The notes under the pieces: model-generated | Seen by the model: the letters and a program-made list of their open reading frames with translations, nothing else | Databases searched by the model: none | Told to the model about the DNA's origin: nothing | Shown: positions 1 through 10,019 of the stretch, piece by piece | Numbering within the stretch: position 1 is the stretch's first letter | How the letters are laid out: each line of letters starts with the position of its first letter | Made by a program: the position numbers and the translations under genes | Source: Microthrixaceae bacterium | GTDB lineage: Bacteria > Actinomycetota > Acidimicrobiia > Acidimicrobiales > Microtrichaceae | Length of the DNA stretch: 64,000 bases | NCBI GenBank assembly: GCA_027493675.1 | Contig: JAOSKI010000002.1 | Coordinates: 1 to 64,000 of the forward strand | Reading direction: 5' to 3'

Positions 1-2
1 GC

Positions 3-293
3 CTCGGGCGTGCAGTGGCAGACGTCCGCAGCGGGCCGGTGGGCGAGGTACCGGCGCACCTGCGAGACGCCTCCTACCGCTCCGCGGGTGGCTTCGGTCA
101 CGGAGTGGGCTACGACTATCCCCACGACGACCCCGCCGGTTGGGTGCCTCAGCGGTACCTGCCCGAGGTGCTCGGAAACGCCGAGTACTACCGCGGTAGC
201 GTTCACGGGCGGGAGCAGGCGATGGTCGCGGCCTGGCAGGCAAGGACGGCGAGGGTTCCACCGACGCAACCCACAGAAGTACAGGATCGGTGA
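3..293 (+). CDS. rarA: Replication-associated recombination protein A (C-terminal part)
   Basis: The frame is open from the window edge to a TGA at 291-293, so only the last ~95 residues are present. They contain the typical RarA/MgsA tail: VPAHLRDASY, then GHGVGYDYPHD, then WVPQRYLPE and a final YYR. RarA is an AAA+ ATPase related to clamp loaders that acts at stalled replication forks; its ATPase domain lies outside the window. The start is not in view. It is followed after 27 bases by a DUF948 gene, the same order as upstream of alaS in other actinobacteria. Confidence 0.85.
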   Translation, partial: LGRAVADVRSGPVGEVPAHLRDASYRSAGGFGHGVGYDYPHDDPAGWVPQRYLPEVLGNAEYYRGSVHGREQAMVAAWQARTARVPPTQPTEVQDR

Positions 294-320
294 CCGGGCC
301 GGAGGACCAAGGAGGACGCG

Positions 321-692
321 GTGAGCGCGATCGAACTCGTTGCCGTCGTCGCAGCAGTCCTGGGGGCACTCGCGTTGGCAGGAGCCTGCGTAGCCTTCTT
401 CGCAGCCGCCAGCCGTCTGAGAGCAGCAGCAGAGCAGCTCGAAGAGGCCTCGCAGGCGTTCCGTGAGTCGGCAGGGCCTCTCGTGGCGGAGCTGGCGTTG
501 GCCGCAGAGCGTGCAGCGGGTGAGGTTGACCGGGTGGAGCACCTGCTGGACCTATCCGAGGGGATCGGTCAGCGGGTGCAAGGCGCCACGGGTGTCACCT
601 ACCGTGCCATCACCACACCTGTGATCAAGGGTGCGGCCGTGGCCGAGGGAACCCGTCGTGCGGCCCGGCGTCTCGGTGGTCGAAAGCGGTGA
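321..692 (+). CDS. DUF948-like single-pass membrane protein
   Basis: An intact 123-residue protein. The GTG start is supported by an AAGGAGG ribosome site just upstream. Residues ~5-28 form one hydrophobic membrane segment (VVAAVLGALALAGACVAFF). Residues ~30-85 are Ala/Glu-rich with heptad-like spacing, suggesting a coiled coil, and the tail is basic (RRLGGRKR). Small DUF948 proteins of this build commonly sit between rarA and alaS in actinobacteria. The function is unknown; an envelope-associated scaffold is only a guess. Its 3' end overlaps the probable end of the convergent TIGR04338 gene. Confidence 0.7.
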   Translation: MSAIELVAVVAAVLGALALAGACVAFFAAASRLRAAAEQLEEASQAFRESAGPLVAELALAAERAAGEVDRVEHLLDLSEGIGQRVQGATGVTYRAITTPVIKGAAVAEGTRRAARRLGGRKR

Positions 693-1148
693 GCCCGGCC
701 GAGGCGAACCCGTCCTGAAGCGCGGCCCAGGCCTCGATGCCCGCCTCGTGACGCCCAGCTCACCGAGGGCATCGCGGAACTCCGCACCGTGGCCGGTTGC
801 CGGGCCGGCTGCGAGATGGGCGAACTCGTGCAGGACCGTCTCGAGGCCCCATCCGTGCCCGTCGATCAGCCAGATGAATCCGGGTCGGTCCACCATCGTC
901 GCGTCGATCCACTCGCCTGCACCCGAACACCCGGCCGCCGAGTAGGTGGCCGAGCGGGATCGCCGCTGCAGCACGATCTCCAGTGGCGCATCGGGGAACC
1001 GCGCCGACCACCATGGATGGGTCACCAACTGTTGAACGTAGGCCTCGATGTGCGCGAAGCGCCTGAAACGCCGTATGGGAAACGCCGCGATGGCGTTCTC
1101 CTCGGCCAGAATCACCTGGTGCGCGGCGTCCGTCACCATCGCGTGCAT
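625..1148 (-). CDS. TIGR04338-type putative metallohydrolase
   Basis: Minus strand, ATG at 1148. The core holds an HEFAH zinc-binding motif (TVLHEFAHLAAG, residues ~107-118) followed by GHGAEF, which fits the SprT-like TIGR04338 family. The N-terminal region contains HPWWSARFPDAP. After the sequence ELGVTR (near 735) the frame appears to change. The alternative frame reads AGIEAWAALQDGFASAG and stops at 625, whereas the unshifted frame gives an arginine-rich tail running to 552, so the end is uncertain. It lies 28 bases after the DUF2786 gene, the usual partner of this family, and is probably co-transcribed with it. The substrate is unknown. Confidence 0.65.
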
Positions 1149-1176
1149 CGCTGCGGGGTGCTTCTGAACTGTGCCA

Positions 1177-1937
1177 TCAGGCTGGAAGCGAGCGGCGTGA
1201 ACCCACCTCTGGTGCGCCGAGGCTCGCCCGGTCGCCGGCAGTGCGTCCCGCGAGGTGTCCGTGCGCAGAGGAGCCGCTGTCCATGCGGCGCGACCTCAGG
1301 TGGGGGTACCGGCGGCGAACCTCGGCTTCGACCTCTGCCTCACGGTCGGCCAGCACCAAGGCGACCGATCGTGGGTTGCCGGTGCCTGCCGCTGTGTTCG
1401 CGTCCGCTTGGCTCTCGCCCTCGTCGTCTCGCGTGCGCGTGCCTCTGCCAGGCGCTGGGCGACCCGAACGGTGAACCCCGTGATGAAGCTGCGACGCCAT
1501 GCGGCGCTGGCCCCGGAGACGATCTCCGGGCGCCGCTCTCGCTCAGCATCGAGCGCGTCATCTGCACCCAGTAGCGAGGTGACCAGCACCTCGGCGCGCC
1601 CACATCGCCGGGAACCCGATCAACGCAACCCGACGGACCCCTGTGTCGTCGGTTCCGATGTCGATCACGGTGCAGCCGCAGTTTGCTCCGACCGCCCCGA
1701 ACAGCGACACCTTCGCGCCGCGTAGGGCGAGGGGACGGCCAGCAGGCGCTCGACGGGGGTGCCCCGGCGCCGGGCGTCGCCGTCTGCCGACGAGGCGGCC
1801 AACACCGCTTCCTCTATGGAGTACCGGGCCATCAGCTCGGCGACCTTGGCGAGGCACGATTCCCGCTCGGAATCGAAGTCGGTCGCCTCGGCCCGGCTCA
1901 GGAGCTTCTGGATCACCCGGAGTGCTGAATCGCTCAT
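1177..1937 (-). CDS. DUF2786 domain protein
   Basis: Minus strand. ATG at 1937 begins MSDSALRVIQKLLSRAEAT, the classic DUF2786 N-terminus. Later segments are AKVAELMARYSIEEA, then LRGAKVSLFGAVGANCGC, MLVTSLLGADDAL, WRRSFITGF, and an end in SLGAPEVGSRRSLPA. The segments lie in three frames (changes near 1730, 1590 and 1400), giving ~254 residues once joined, a normal length. The role of DUF2786 is unknown. Here, as often, it is paired with a TIGR04338 metallohydrolase. Its start has a TAGGCT hexamer 7 bases upstream (1945-1950), which suggests a leaderless message. Confidence 0.7.
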
Positions 1938-1944
1938 GGCTGGG

Positions 1945-1950
1945 AGCCTA
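1945..1950 (-). promoter_or_regulatory. Putative leaderless -10 element for the DUF2786 gene
   Basis: On the minus strand TAGGCT is followed by 7 bases and then the ATG at 1937. This spacing would place the transcription start at or next to the start codon. It overlaps the stop of the MscS gene. It is inferred from the recurring pattern described in the findings. Confidence 0.45.
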
Positions 1951-3147
1951 CGGACCCTCTGTGACATCCGAGGGAGCGTCACCATGGTCGCCAGCATGTT
2001 CCCCTGCGATCTGTCCGGTGGTGGAGCGCGGCTTCCGCGGCTGAGGCCGGACAGTTGGCGGGGGTGGCGGGGCGGCGGGGGTGGCGGGGGTGGTTGGGCC
2101 GTCGTCGTCACGGCGCACCCATATCGTTCGTTGCGGGAAGGGGATCTCTATGCCAGCGGCATCCAGCGCCCGTTTGAAGCGGCGGTTCAGCTCCCGTTGG
2201 ACCTTGAACTGCTCTGCAGGAGGTGTGCGAACCGATATCCGGATCGTCACCTCGTCGGCGGCGAGCATCTCCACTCCGAGCAACTCGGGGTCGTCGAGGA
2301 ACGAGTCGGCCCACTGCGGATCGTGTGACATCTCGTTGGCAGTGGCGAGCAGCACCTCGGCGGCGGCATCGGTGTCGGTGTCGTAGGCGACACGCACGTC
2401 GAGGAGTGCCTTGGACCACCTCCTGGCTCATGTTGCCGACCCGCTGCACCTCCCCGTTGGGCACGTGCCACACGGTGCCGTAGATGTCGCGCAGGACCGT
2501 GGTGCGAAGCGTTATGCGCTCCACGGTGCCCGACGCCTCGCCGAGATCGATGATGTCACCCACCCCGAACTGGTCCTCGGCGATCATGAACATGCCCGAG
2601 AGGAAGTCGCCGACGATCTTCTGGGCGCCGAACCCGAGGGCCACGCCCACGATGCCCGCGCCCGCTACCAGCGGTGCCAGGTTCAACCCGAGCTCACCGA
2701 GCACGAGCATCCCAGCGATGCCCCACACGAACACCCTCGCGATCGCCACCAGGATGCCGCCCAGGGTCTCGGTGCGCTTCTGCACCCGCAGCCGTCGTTG
2801 CTCGTGCTCGAGGCGTTCCCGGGGGTCGGGGAGCCGCTTGGCTGGTCTGGACGCAGCAACTGCGCGCCACGCCCGAGGCGGGCCATCGCCCGGTGTATCA
2901 CCCGCTTGAGCAGGCCGACCACCAACGCCGCGACGACGATGATCAGCAGGATCGATGCCACGTTGTCCACGAGGAAGTCGCTCACGTCCGCAGCGGTGTC
3001 GCTTCCGGTGACATCACGTACCCAGCTGCAGACCGTGTCGCCGGGATCGCAACCCTCGATGCCCGTCACCAGGTCCTCGGCGGTCGGCTCGTCACCCGTG
3101 GAGTCGGCACCGCCGTCACCCGCGTCCTGCAGGAGCGATTGGATCAT
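1948..3147 (-). CDS. Small-conductance mechanosensitive channel (MscS family)
   Basis: Minus strand, ATG at 3147, ~400 residues in at least three frames (changes near 2835 and 2400). The N-terminus is acidic, with a membrane helix DNVASILLIIVVAALVVGLL. The MscS core follows: IARVFVWGIAGMLVLGELG, the pore-lining Gly/Ala helix AGAGIVGVALGFGAQKIV, and the beta domain QFGVGDIIDLGEASGTVE with VWHVPNGEV. The C-terminal cytoplasmic part (TIRISVRTPPAEQF, ELNRRFKRALDAAGIEIPFPQ) ends in a Pro-rich tail. Such channels release solutes on hypo-osmotic shock. A TAGCGT hexamer 7 bases before the ATG predicts a leaderless transcript. Confidence 0.85.
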
Positions 3148-3154
3148 CCGCCGA

Positions 3155-3160
3155 ACGCTA
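3155..3160 (-). promoter_or_regulatory. Putative leaderless -10 element for mscS-like gene
   Basis: TAGCGT on the minus strand, 7 bases before the ATG at 3147. It matches the recurring TAGNNT-spacer-start pattern of this window. Confidence 0.45.
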
Positions 3161-3236
3161 ACAGCGGGGTGGGAGCCCGGGCGTGGGTGGCGGGACACCG
3201 GTCCTCCCATGTTCGGCGCCACCCCGACACATGATC

Positions 3237-3242
3237 CACAAT
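3237..3242 (+). promoter_or_regulatory. Putative leaderless -10 element for DUF6167 gene
   Basis: CACAAT followed by 6 bases (GGAGCC) and the ATG at 3249. The same CACAAT plus 6-7 bases precedes the minus-strand TrmH and PBP genes. Confidence 0.4.
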
Positions 3243-3248
3243 GGAGCC

Positions 3249-3558
3249 ATGCGACGACTCTTCTGGATGGGCGTGGGTGCTGCCGCAGGTGCATCGGGCA
3301 CGGTGTGGGCCCAGCGTCGGGTGCGGGGAGCCATCGAGGACCTCGGAGCCGAGGCGGTCGTGGCGGCCGCCGGACGGGGTGCACGTACCGTCGCCCGAAG
3401 GGTCGTGGCAGCGGTGGGGGGAAGGCCGTGACGGCATGGCCCAGCGCGAGCAGGAGCTCCGCAGCAGGTTCCACGGCACGGAGTCCACCCTGGATCTCCG
3501 TCGCTCCGGGCCGGGGGCCACCTTGCGGTCGGTTCCGTCGCGGCGTGACGGTCGGTAA
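3249..3558 (+). CDS. DUF6167-like small protein
   Basis: It starts [14 protein letters not shown], with a short hydrophobic segment, and continues [16 protein letters not shown] and ARTVARRVV. One frame change near 3415 joins this to [16 protein letters not shown] and a tail ending at TAA 3556-3558, giving ~103 residues. Proteins with the same pattern (short membrane-like N-terminus, then a MAQREAEL-type helix) sit directly before alaS in Streptomyces and relatives. Its function is unknown. Its stop codon overlaps the putative -10 element of alaS. Confidence 0.6.
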
Positions 3559-3561
3559 CCT
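3556..3561 (+). promoter_or_regulatory. Putative -10 element for alaS
   Basis: TAACCT lies 9 bases before the ATG at 3571, so the transcript would have no leader or only a few bases. Confidence 0.4.
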
Positions 3562-3570
3562 CGCAGGACC

Positions 3571-6173
3571 ATGACCGCGCCAGGAGATCCCCCGTACCGC
3601 CGACGGGCTGCGAAGCGCCTGGGTGCAGTTCTTCTCCGAGCGCGGTCACGAGGCCGTCCCTCTGCGAGCCTCATACCCACGCATCCGTCGGCGCCGATGT
3701 TCACGAACTCGGGCATGATGCCCTTCGTCCCGTACTTCCTGGGCGAGGAGCCGGTTCCCTTCGATCCCCCTCGCGCGGTCTCGGTCCAGAAGTGCGTGCG
3801 TGCCGGCGGCAAGCACAACGACCTGACGCCATCGGGCGCTCACCCCGACACCTGTCGTTCTTCGAGATGCTCGGCAACTTCAGCTTCGGTGACTACTTCA
3901 AAGCCGATGCGATCGTGTGGGCATGGGAGTTCCTGACCGGGACGCTCGGCCTCGACGGCGACCGCATGTGGGTGACGGTGCACACCACCGACGACGAAGC
4001 CGAGCAGATCTGGCGCGACTCGGTGGGGCTTCCCGCTGAGCGGATCCAGCGCCTCGAAGAGGACAACTTCTGGGAGATGGGCGCAACTGGCCCCTGTGGG
4101 CCCTCCTCGGAGGTCTTCTGGGACTACGGAGCCGAACTCGGCCCTGACGGCGGGCCCGCCAACCCTGCTGCGGAGAACAGGTTCGTGGAGATCTGGAACC
4201 TGGTGTTCACCCAGTACTTCCGGGGACCCGACGGTCAGCTCGACGACCTCCCGGGCGCAACGTGGACACCGGGGCGGGGCTCGAGAGGATCCTCGCGGTG
4301 CTCGCGGGAAGCCCCTCGCTGTACTCCGCCGACGTGCTCACCGCGCTGTTGGACAGCGCCCAGTCGGTGACCGGCGTACGTCTCGGCACCGGAGACCTAC
4401 CCGACATCGGGTTGAGGTTGTTGGCCGACCACACCCGCACGGCGACGTTCCTGGTGGCGGACGGTGTCGTGCCCTCCAACGAGGACCGTGGATACGTGCT
4501 GCGGCGCATCATCCGCCGCGCGGTGCGCTTCGCCTACATGCTCGATGTGGACGACCTCGTGATGCCGCCGATGGTGCGGGGACTGCGTCGGGTTGATGGG
4601 CGACGCATATCCGGACCTGGTGAGCGCCGAGGAGCACATCGTTGAGCTGATCCAGCGCGAGGAGGACCGGTTCCGCCAGACCCTCCAACGTGGCTCGGTG
4701 CTGCTCGATGCGGAGCCCGACGCACTCGGCGAGGGTCAGTCGCTCGACGGTGAGGTCGCCTTCGTGCTGCACGACACCTACGGGTTCCCGCTCGAGGTGA
4801 CCCGTGAGATGGCCGAGCTGCGCGGCGCCACGGTGGACGCCGACGGCTTCGAGGGAGGCGATGAGCGCCCAACGGGAGCGCTCGCGTGCCGCAGCAGGCA
4901 GCAGCGGTGTCGAGACCGGCGACGCGGCGGACACGGCACGCTCGGTGCTGGCGGAGCACGGACCCACCGTGTTCGTGGGTCGAGAGGTCGCATCGGTGCG
5001 GGCAACCGTGCTGGCGGTGACCGACGAGGGTGTTCTATCTCGACCGGACACCCTTCTACGCCGAATCCGGTGGCCAGATGGGTGACACCGGGACGATCAC
5101 CACCGACACCGGTGCCGCGGCCGTGCTCGACACGGTGTCCCCGCTACCGGGGCTCCACCTTCACCGGGTGGCGACGGAGCACGGAGCGATCCAGGTGGGC
5201 CAGAGCGCCGATGCCCACATCGACGAGGAGCGGCGCGCTGCGATCCGGCGCAACCACACAGCTACCCACGTCCTGCACTGGGCACTTCGAAAGGTCCTCG
5301 GTGAGCATGTTCGTCAGCAGGGCTCACTGGTGGGCCCCGACCGGCTCCGTTTCGACTTCTCCCACCACTCGGCGGTCACCGATGAGGAGCTGATCCGGAT
5401 CGAGGACCTGGTGAACGCCGAGGTTCTCTCCAACGCCTCTGTGGAGCACTTCCGAGGTGTCGATGGACGAGGCAACCGCGATGGGCGCGATCGCGTTCTT
5501 CGGGGAGAAGTACGGCGAGGTTGTGAGGTCCTTCGCGCCGGTGAGCACAGCATCGAGTTGTGTGGCGGGACCCATGTCCGCGCACTGGGTGACATCGGCC
5601 TGGTCAAGATCCTCTCGGAAGGATCGATCGGTTCCAACGTCCGCCGCGTCGAAGCGGTGACCGGGCATGGTTCGCTGGCGCTGCTGCGTGAGCGCGATGG
5701 TCGCCTTCGTGGTATCGCCGACACGCTCGGGGTACCGGTGGAGGACCTGGACGCGGGTCTCCAGAAGCGGCTGGGGGAGCTGGAGTCCGTTCGCGAGGAG
5801 GTGAGGTCGCTACGTCGTGAGTTGGCCGACAGCGCCTCCGCGCAGTTGGCCGCCTCGGCGGTGGATGGCCGGCTGGTGGCCCGCGTCCGAGTCCACCAGG
5901 CGCGACGACGTGCGTGAGCTGGCAGTGGCGCTGCGTGATAAACCGGGGGTCGAGGTCGTGGTGCTCGGGTCCTCGCCCGGTGGGAAGGGAGTGGTGCTCG
6001 TGTCGGCGGTCACTCCGGAGTCGGGTCTTCATGCGGCTGATCTCATCGCCGAGGCCGCGAAGCTGGTCGGAGGAGGCGGCAAGGCCGCCGACCTGGCGAT
6101 GGCGGGCGGCAAGGCACCTGAGCACCTCGACGAGGCGTTGTCGGTGGTGCGCGGACGCCTTGGAATCGCCTGA
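3571..6173 (+). CDS. alaS: Alanine--tRNA ligase, coding frame broken about nine times
   Basis: Cytoplasmic enzyme that attaches alanine to tRNA-Ala. In order it contains the class II catalytic core ([80 protein letters not shown]), the editing domain with zinc ligands HTATH and CGGTH, and the C-terminal DHHA1 domain ([26 protein letters not shown]). The joined length of ~868 residues is normal. Frame changes fall near 3657, 3831, 4258, 4590, 4855, 5035, 5455, 5515 and 5890; most are explained by one missing base in a short G or C run. The exact N-terminal codon phase (3571-3596) is also unsettled. All key motifs are intact, so I regard the gene as functional with sequence errors. Confidence 0.93.
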
Positions 6174-6176
6174 GAC

Positions 6177-6642
6177 ATGAGGGCTATCGGGCTCGACCTG
6201 GGTTCTGTTCGCATCGGTGTGGCGGTGTGCGACGCCGAGGGATCTCTCGCCTTGCCGAGCACCACCCTCACCAGGGCGGCGTCGTGGGCCGAGGACCACA
6301 GCCGCATCGCCGAGCTGGTCGCCGAGTCCGGCGCCGAGGTGGTGGTGGTCGGCCTCCCGCTGTCGATGGACGGCAGATGTGGGCCCGCTGCGCAGCCGCA
6401 CCCGCAAGGAGCTGTCAGCGATGAAGAAGGCCCTTGCGGTACCTGTGGAGACCTACGATGAGCGATTGAGCACCGTTGCAGCAAGCCGATCGTTGCAGGC
6501 CGCGGGACTCGACTCCGCCCGCAGTCGAGAACACGTCGACGAGGTGGCGGCCGCAGTGATCCTGCAGGCATGGCTCGATCACAGGCGTTCCGTACAAGAC
6601 CGATCTCGGGATTCCCGGGATACCACTACGTCCGAGGACTGA
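6177..6642 (+). CDS. ruvX: RuvX/YqgF family Holliday junction resolvase-like nuclease
   Basis: It starts at ATG 6177, three bases after the alaS stop. The RNase H-fold N-terminus GLDLGSVRIGVAVCD is clear, followed by EVVVVGLPLSMDG. One frame change near 6378 leads to RSRTRKELSAMKKAL, VETYDERLST and the final DEVAAAVILQAWLD. The length of ~155 residues is typical. The family has been linked to Holliday junction resolution and to 16S rRNA 5'-end processing. The order alaS-ruvX-mltG-aroE is a conserved actinobacterial cluster. Confidence 0.88.
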
Positions 6643-6644
6643 AG

Positions 6645-7794
6645 TTGAGCCGAACCGACAACCTGCAGCAGGAGCGCACCGGGCCGGTGGACACGGCCTC
6701 CGGCCCCGACGACGAGCCGGACGAGGATGAATGGGTGGAGTTGCCTGCGGACACCAACGGTGGGCGCCGGATCCTCACGATCGGTGTCGGCGTCATCCTG
6801 GTCATGGCGTTCGCCGTCGGGGCCTTGCTGTTCTGGGTCTCCCGAAGGATCGATCCCCGGGTGAACAGGGAGAGCTCGTGGGGAGCATCGAGATCCCCAG
6901 CGGCTCGGTCACAGAGGGAATCGCCCGGATCCTCGCAGATGCTGATGTGATTGCCGACGCCGGGTTGTTCTCTCGGTATGTGGGTCTCAAGGGAGTCGGG
7001 CCGTGGGAGGCCGGCAACTACACCGACTTCCGGGTCAATTCGAGCTTCGATCAGGCCATCGAGGTGCTCGACGGTGGTCCGCTGCCGGTTGGTGCAAGCC
7101 AGGTGCGGATCACAGAGGGGAAGCGGCTCTCCGATGCCCTGGCGCAGATAGCCGAGCAGCATCCGAACATCACCGAGGAGGATCTCCTGGTGGCGCTCGG
7201 CTCGGGCCAGGTCACATCGAAGTACCTGCCCGAAGGCACCACCAACTGGGAGGGCCTGCTGTTCCCGACACCTACGAGTTCGCCGACGATGCAACTGCGA
7301 CCGAGGTGTTGCAGACGCTCGCTGACGAGATGGCCGAGCATCTTGACGAACTGGGATACGACCGTGCGGAGACGCTACGAGGGTTCAGCGCCTACGACGT
7401 GCTGAAGGTTGCCTCGATGGCCGAGCGCGAGACCGGCCGGCCCGAGGAGGAACGTGGTCAGATCGCGCGCGTCATCTACAACCGACTCGATGCCTCCGAA
7501 CCACTCGGCATCGGCGCGACCGTGTTGTACGGACTGGGTCGTGACGCCGGCGAGCTCACTCAGCAGGACCTGGACACCGACACGCCCTACAACACCCGGA
7601 TGCATGCGGGTCTCCCGCCCACACCGATCGGATTGCCCTCACGGGCAGCCCTGGAGGCCGCGATAGACCCACCTGACGGTGACTGGTTCTACTACGTGCT
7701 GGTATCCAACGATCCGCCCACGCACATGTTCACCGATTCGTCGGCGGAGTTCCAGCGTGCGAAGGAACAGGCCCAGGCCGACGGTGTCTTCTGA
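6645..7794 (+). CDS. mltG: Endolytic murein transglycosylase MltG (YceG-like)
   Basis: TTG start at 6645, just after the ruvX stop. It has a short acidic cytoplasmic N-terminus, one membrane segment (ILTIGVGVILVMAFAVGALLFW), then the YceG domain. Joined frames (changes near 6880 and 7265) give EIPSGSVTEGIARILADADVI, the catalytic region VASMAERETG containing the conserved Glu, and the signature RMHAGLPPTPIGLPS with FYYVL near the end. MltG cuts nascent glycan strands and so sets chain length. The length of ~383 residues is normal. It overlaps aroE by 11 bases. Confidence 0.9.
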
Positions 7795-8670
7795 GCCTCC
7801 CCACTCGAGAAGGCTGCGCCCAGCGCTGAACGCCGGAACCAGGGTCGCGGCGGTCATCGGGGATCCGGTGGCCCACAGCCGCTCACCGGCCATCCTCAAC
7901 GCTGCGTTCGAAGCGACCGGGATCGACTGGGTCTTCGTGGGCTTCGTGGTGCGAAAGGGTGCCGCGGCACAGGCCGTCGAGGCCATGCGCACCCTGGGCA
8001 TCGCCGGCATGTCGGTCACGATGCCCCCACAAGTCCGAGGTGATCGAGGCGCTCGACTCGCTGTCCGACACGGCCTCACGCCTGGAAGCGGTCAACTGCA
8101 TCGAATGGGAGGGTGAGCGTCTGATCGGCCACAACACCGATGGTGACGGCCTGCTCGCCTCCTTGCGGGCCCAGGGTGTGGAGCCCTCGGGAAGCCGCGT
8201 CGTCGTGCTGGGAGCCGGTGGCGCCGCTCGCGCCGCGGTGTTGGCTCTAGGCGGCGCGGGAGCAGCCGAGGTGCTGGTGCTCAACCGCTCGCCGGAGCGC
8301 GGTCGTGCGGCGGCGGCGCTGGTGCCAGGAGCACGCTCGGTGAGCCTCACCGGGGATCCGGGGACCTCACCGCGGCGCTGGCCGATGCGGACCTGCTCGT
8401 CAACGCCACACCCGTGGGAATGGCCGAAGGCGACGCCTCGCCGGTGCCGCGCGAAGCCCTGCATCCCGGACTCGTCGTCAGCGACCTGATCTACCACCCG
8501 CCACGGACCCCCTCATGGAGGCGGCGTCGGCGGCAGGCGCGCGGGCCCACAACGGGCTTGGGATGCTCGTCGGTCAGGCCGCGGCGGCGTTCAGCATCTG
8601 GACAGGCCTTCCTGCGCCCGGGGAAGCCATGGCGGGGGCCGCCTCCGGAGAACCCGTCGGCAAAAGCTGA
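7784..8670 (+). CDS. aroE: Shikimate dehydrogenase
   Basis: Reduces 3-dehydroshikimate to shikimate with NADPH. GTG start at 7784 inside the end of mltG. The substrate-binding motif SRSPAILNAAF, the catalytic TMPHK (lysine) and the NADP-binding GAGGAARAAV are present. It ends with AHNGLGMLVGQAAAAF. Three frame changes (near 8027, 8360 and 8505) must be joined to give ~295 residues. It is the first of four shikimate-pathway genes in this stretch (aroE, aroK, aroB, aroQ), separated from the other three by two uncharacterised genes. Confidence 0.9.
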
Positions 8671-8737
8671 ACCGGGCTGCATCGGGTGCCGATGGGACTC
8701 GGAGACACCATTCGCTGCAGCCAAAGGAGTTGGTGAC

Positions 8738-9904
8738 GTGGCCCTCCAAGGGACAATTGACTCATTCCCGGTCGTGGACGTGCTCGGGCTTCTCTCCGCG
8801 TCCGCCAAGACCGGTTGCCTCGAGCTGACGGGCGACCGTGGTCGTGGAACGCTCTGGTTGCGTGAGGGCATGATCGTCGATGGTGGGGTGGACGGGCACC
8901 CGACGACGGGCGCGGCCGAAGTGGTCTTCGAACTGCTGCTGTTCGAGAACGCGTCCTTCGAGTTCGTGGTCGGTGAACCGGGGTGCTCCGCGCTGGTCGA
9001 GGTTTCGGTTTCCGAGGCTGTGGAGCAGGCAGAGCAGATGCTCGGTGCTTGGCAGCAGGTTCGTGACGTCGTGCCCGATTTGTCGATGCGGGTGGCCATC
9101 GTGGCTGAGATCGATGGTGACGAGGTCACCCTCGGCGCTGCCGAGTGGGCACTCGTCGCGTGCTGCGCGGGGCAACCCAGCGTCGGTGGGATCCTGGTCG
9201 AACTGGGCCTCGGTGAGTTCGACGGTTGCAGCCGCCTGGCCGACCTGGTGCAGCGGGGACTTCTCGCGGTGTCCGAGGCCGACTCATCGCCCTCGGTCCC
9301 TGAAGGAACCGAGGAGCCTTCTCTGGTGCCCGACGAGGTGGTACCTCCTGCAGCCTTCGAGGACGATGGTGCGCGGGCGGCCGATGCCGCCGTCGCGACG
9401 GATCGTGTCGCGACGGATCGTGTCGCGACGGAACACGGCGCACCGCTGTCTGAGCGCCCCGTGCAGACAGCGCCGAAGTCGGGGATCTTCGGGATGGCTC
9501 CCGACACCGACTTCGCAGACGACGATCAGACCATCGGGGCCGACACCCACGAGGGCGCCTCTGGCGGGTCGGTGTTCGACGCGGAGGCACCCGGCGCGCG
9601 ATGCGGTGACGCGCAACAGCACCACGCCGATGTCTCCGAAGGGTTCCCGGAGCACTTCCCAATCGACGATCTGGTGGGGTCGGGGGATGGTGGAGCCTTC
9701 GACATGCACTTCTCGGACGAGCCTCGTCCAGGTGGGCCGGCCTTCTCCGAGACTGAGGTCGACTCCCAGCCGGGCGATCCGCTCGCGTCGACCGAGTCCG
9801 TCGACCCTGCCCCGCCGGACGATGTACTTGCCCAGATCGGTCGCCTGAGTCCGAAGGCGGCCGAGGCGATAGCGGCCGCTCTCGGTGATGGTGATGACGG
9901 GTGA
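8738..9904 (+). CDS. DUF4388 domain protein with long acidic tail
   Basis: An intact 388-residue gene. GTG start at 8738 with AAAGGAG at 8723-8729. Residues ~1-80 resemble DUF4388: MALQGTIDSFPVVDVLGLL, TGCLELTGDRGRGTLWLREG, then AEVVFELLLFENASFEFV. Residues ~85-180 look like a second helical domain. From ~185 onward the chain is acidic, low in hydrophobics and probably disordered, with a VATDR tandem repeat, and ends in a short helix LSPKAAEAIAAALG. DUF4388 domains occur in bacterial signalling and gliding proteins. What this one does between aroE and aroK is unknown. Confidence 0.65.
   Translation: MALQGTIDSFPVVDVLGLLSASAKTGCLELTGDRGRGTLWLREGMIVDGGVDGHPTTGAAEVVFELLLFENASFEFVVGEPGCSALVEVSVSEAVEQAEQMLGAWQQVRDVVPDLSMRVAIVAEIDGDEVTLGAAEWALVACCAGQPSVGGILVELGLGEFDGCSRLADLVQRGLLAVSEADSSPSVPEGTEEPSLVPDEVVPPAAFEDDGARAADAAVATDRVATDRVATEHGAPLSERPVQTAPKSGIFGMAPDTDFADDDQTIGADTHEGASGGSVFDAEAPGARCGDAQQHHADVSEGFPEHFPIDDLVGSGDGGAFDMHFSDEPRPGGPAFSETEVDSQPGDPLASTESVDPAPPDDVLAQIGRLSPKAAEAIAAALGDGDDG
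9392..9432 (+). repeat. 15-bp in-frame tandem repeat
   Basis: The 15-base unit GTCGCGACGGATCGT occurs twice, followed by an 11-base partial third copy. It encodes VATDR-VATDR-VATE inside the acidic tail of the DUF4388 protein. Because 15 is a multiple of 3, copy-number change would not break the frame. Confidence 0.8.
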
Positions 9905-10019
9905 GCGCGGGATCTGCCGATCCAGTGATGCTCGGGGAATCACATGCAACTCCGGTAGACTCCCAGCTTCGGCGGACATGCCGAGCGGACCTCGCACACG
10001 CCCTCGAGAGAGAGAAGCC

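Noticed and set aside
3571-6173. Programmed ribosomal frameshifting or pseudogene status of alaS and others
   Set aside because: The breaks are scattered, occur in nearly every long gene, lack slippery heptamers with downstream structures, and leave catalytic residues intact. Sequence error is the simpler explanation.
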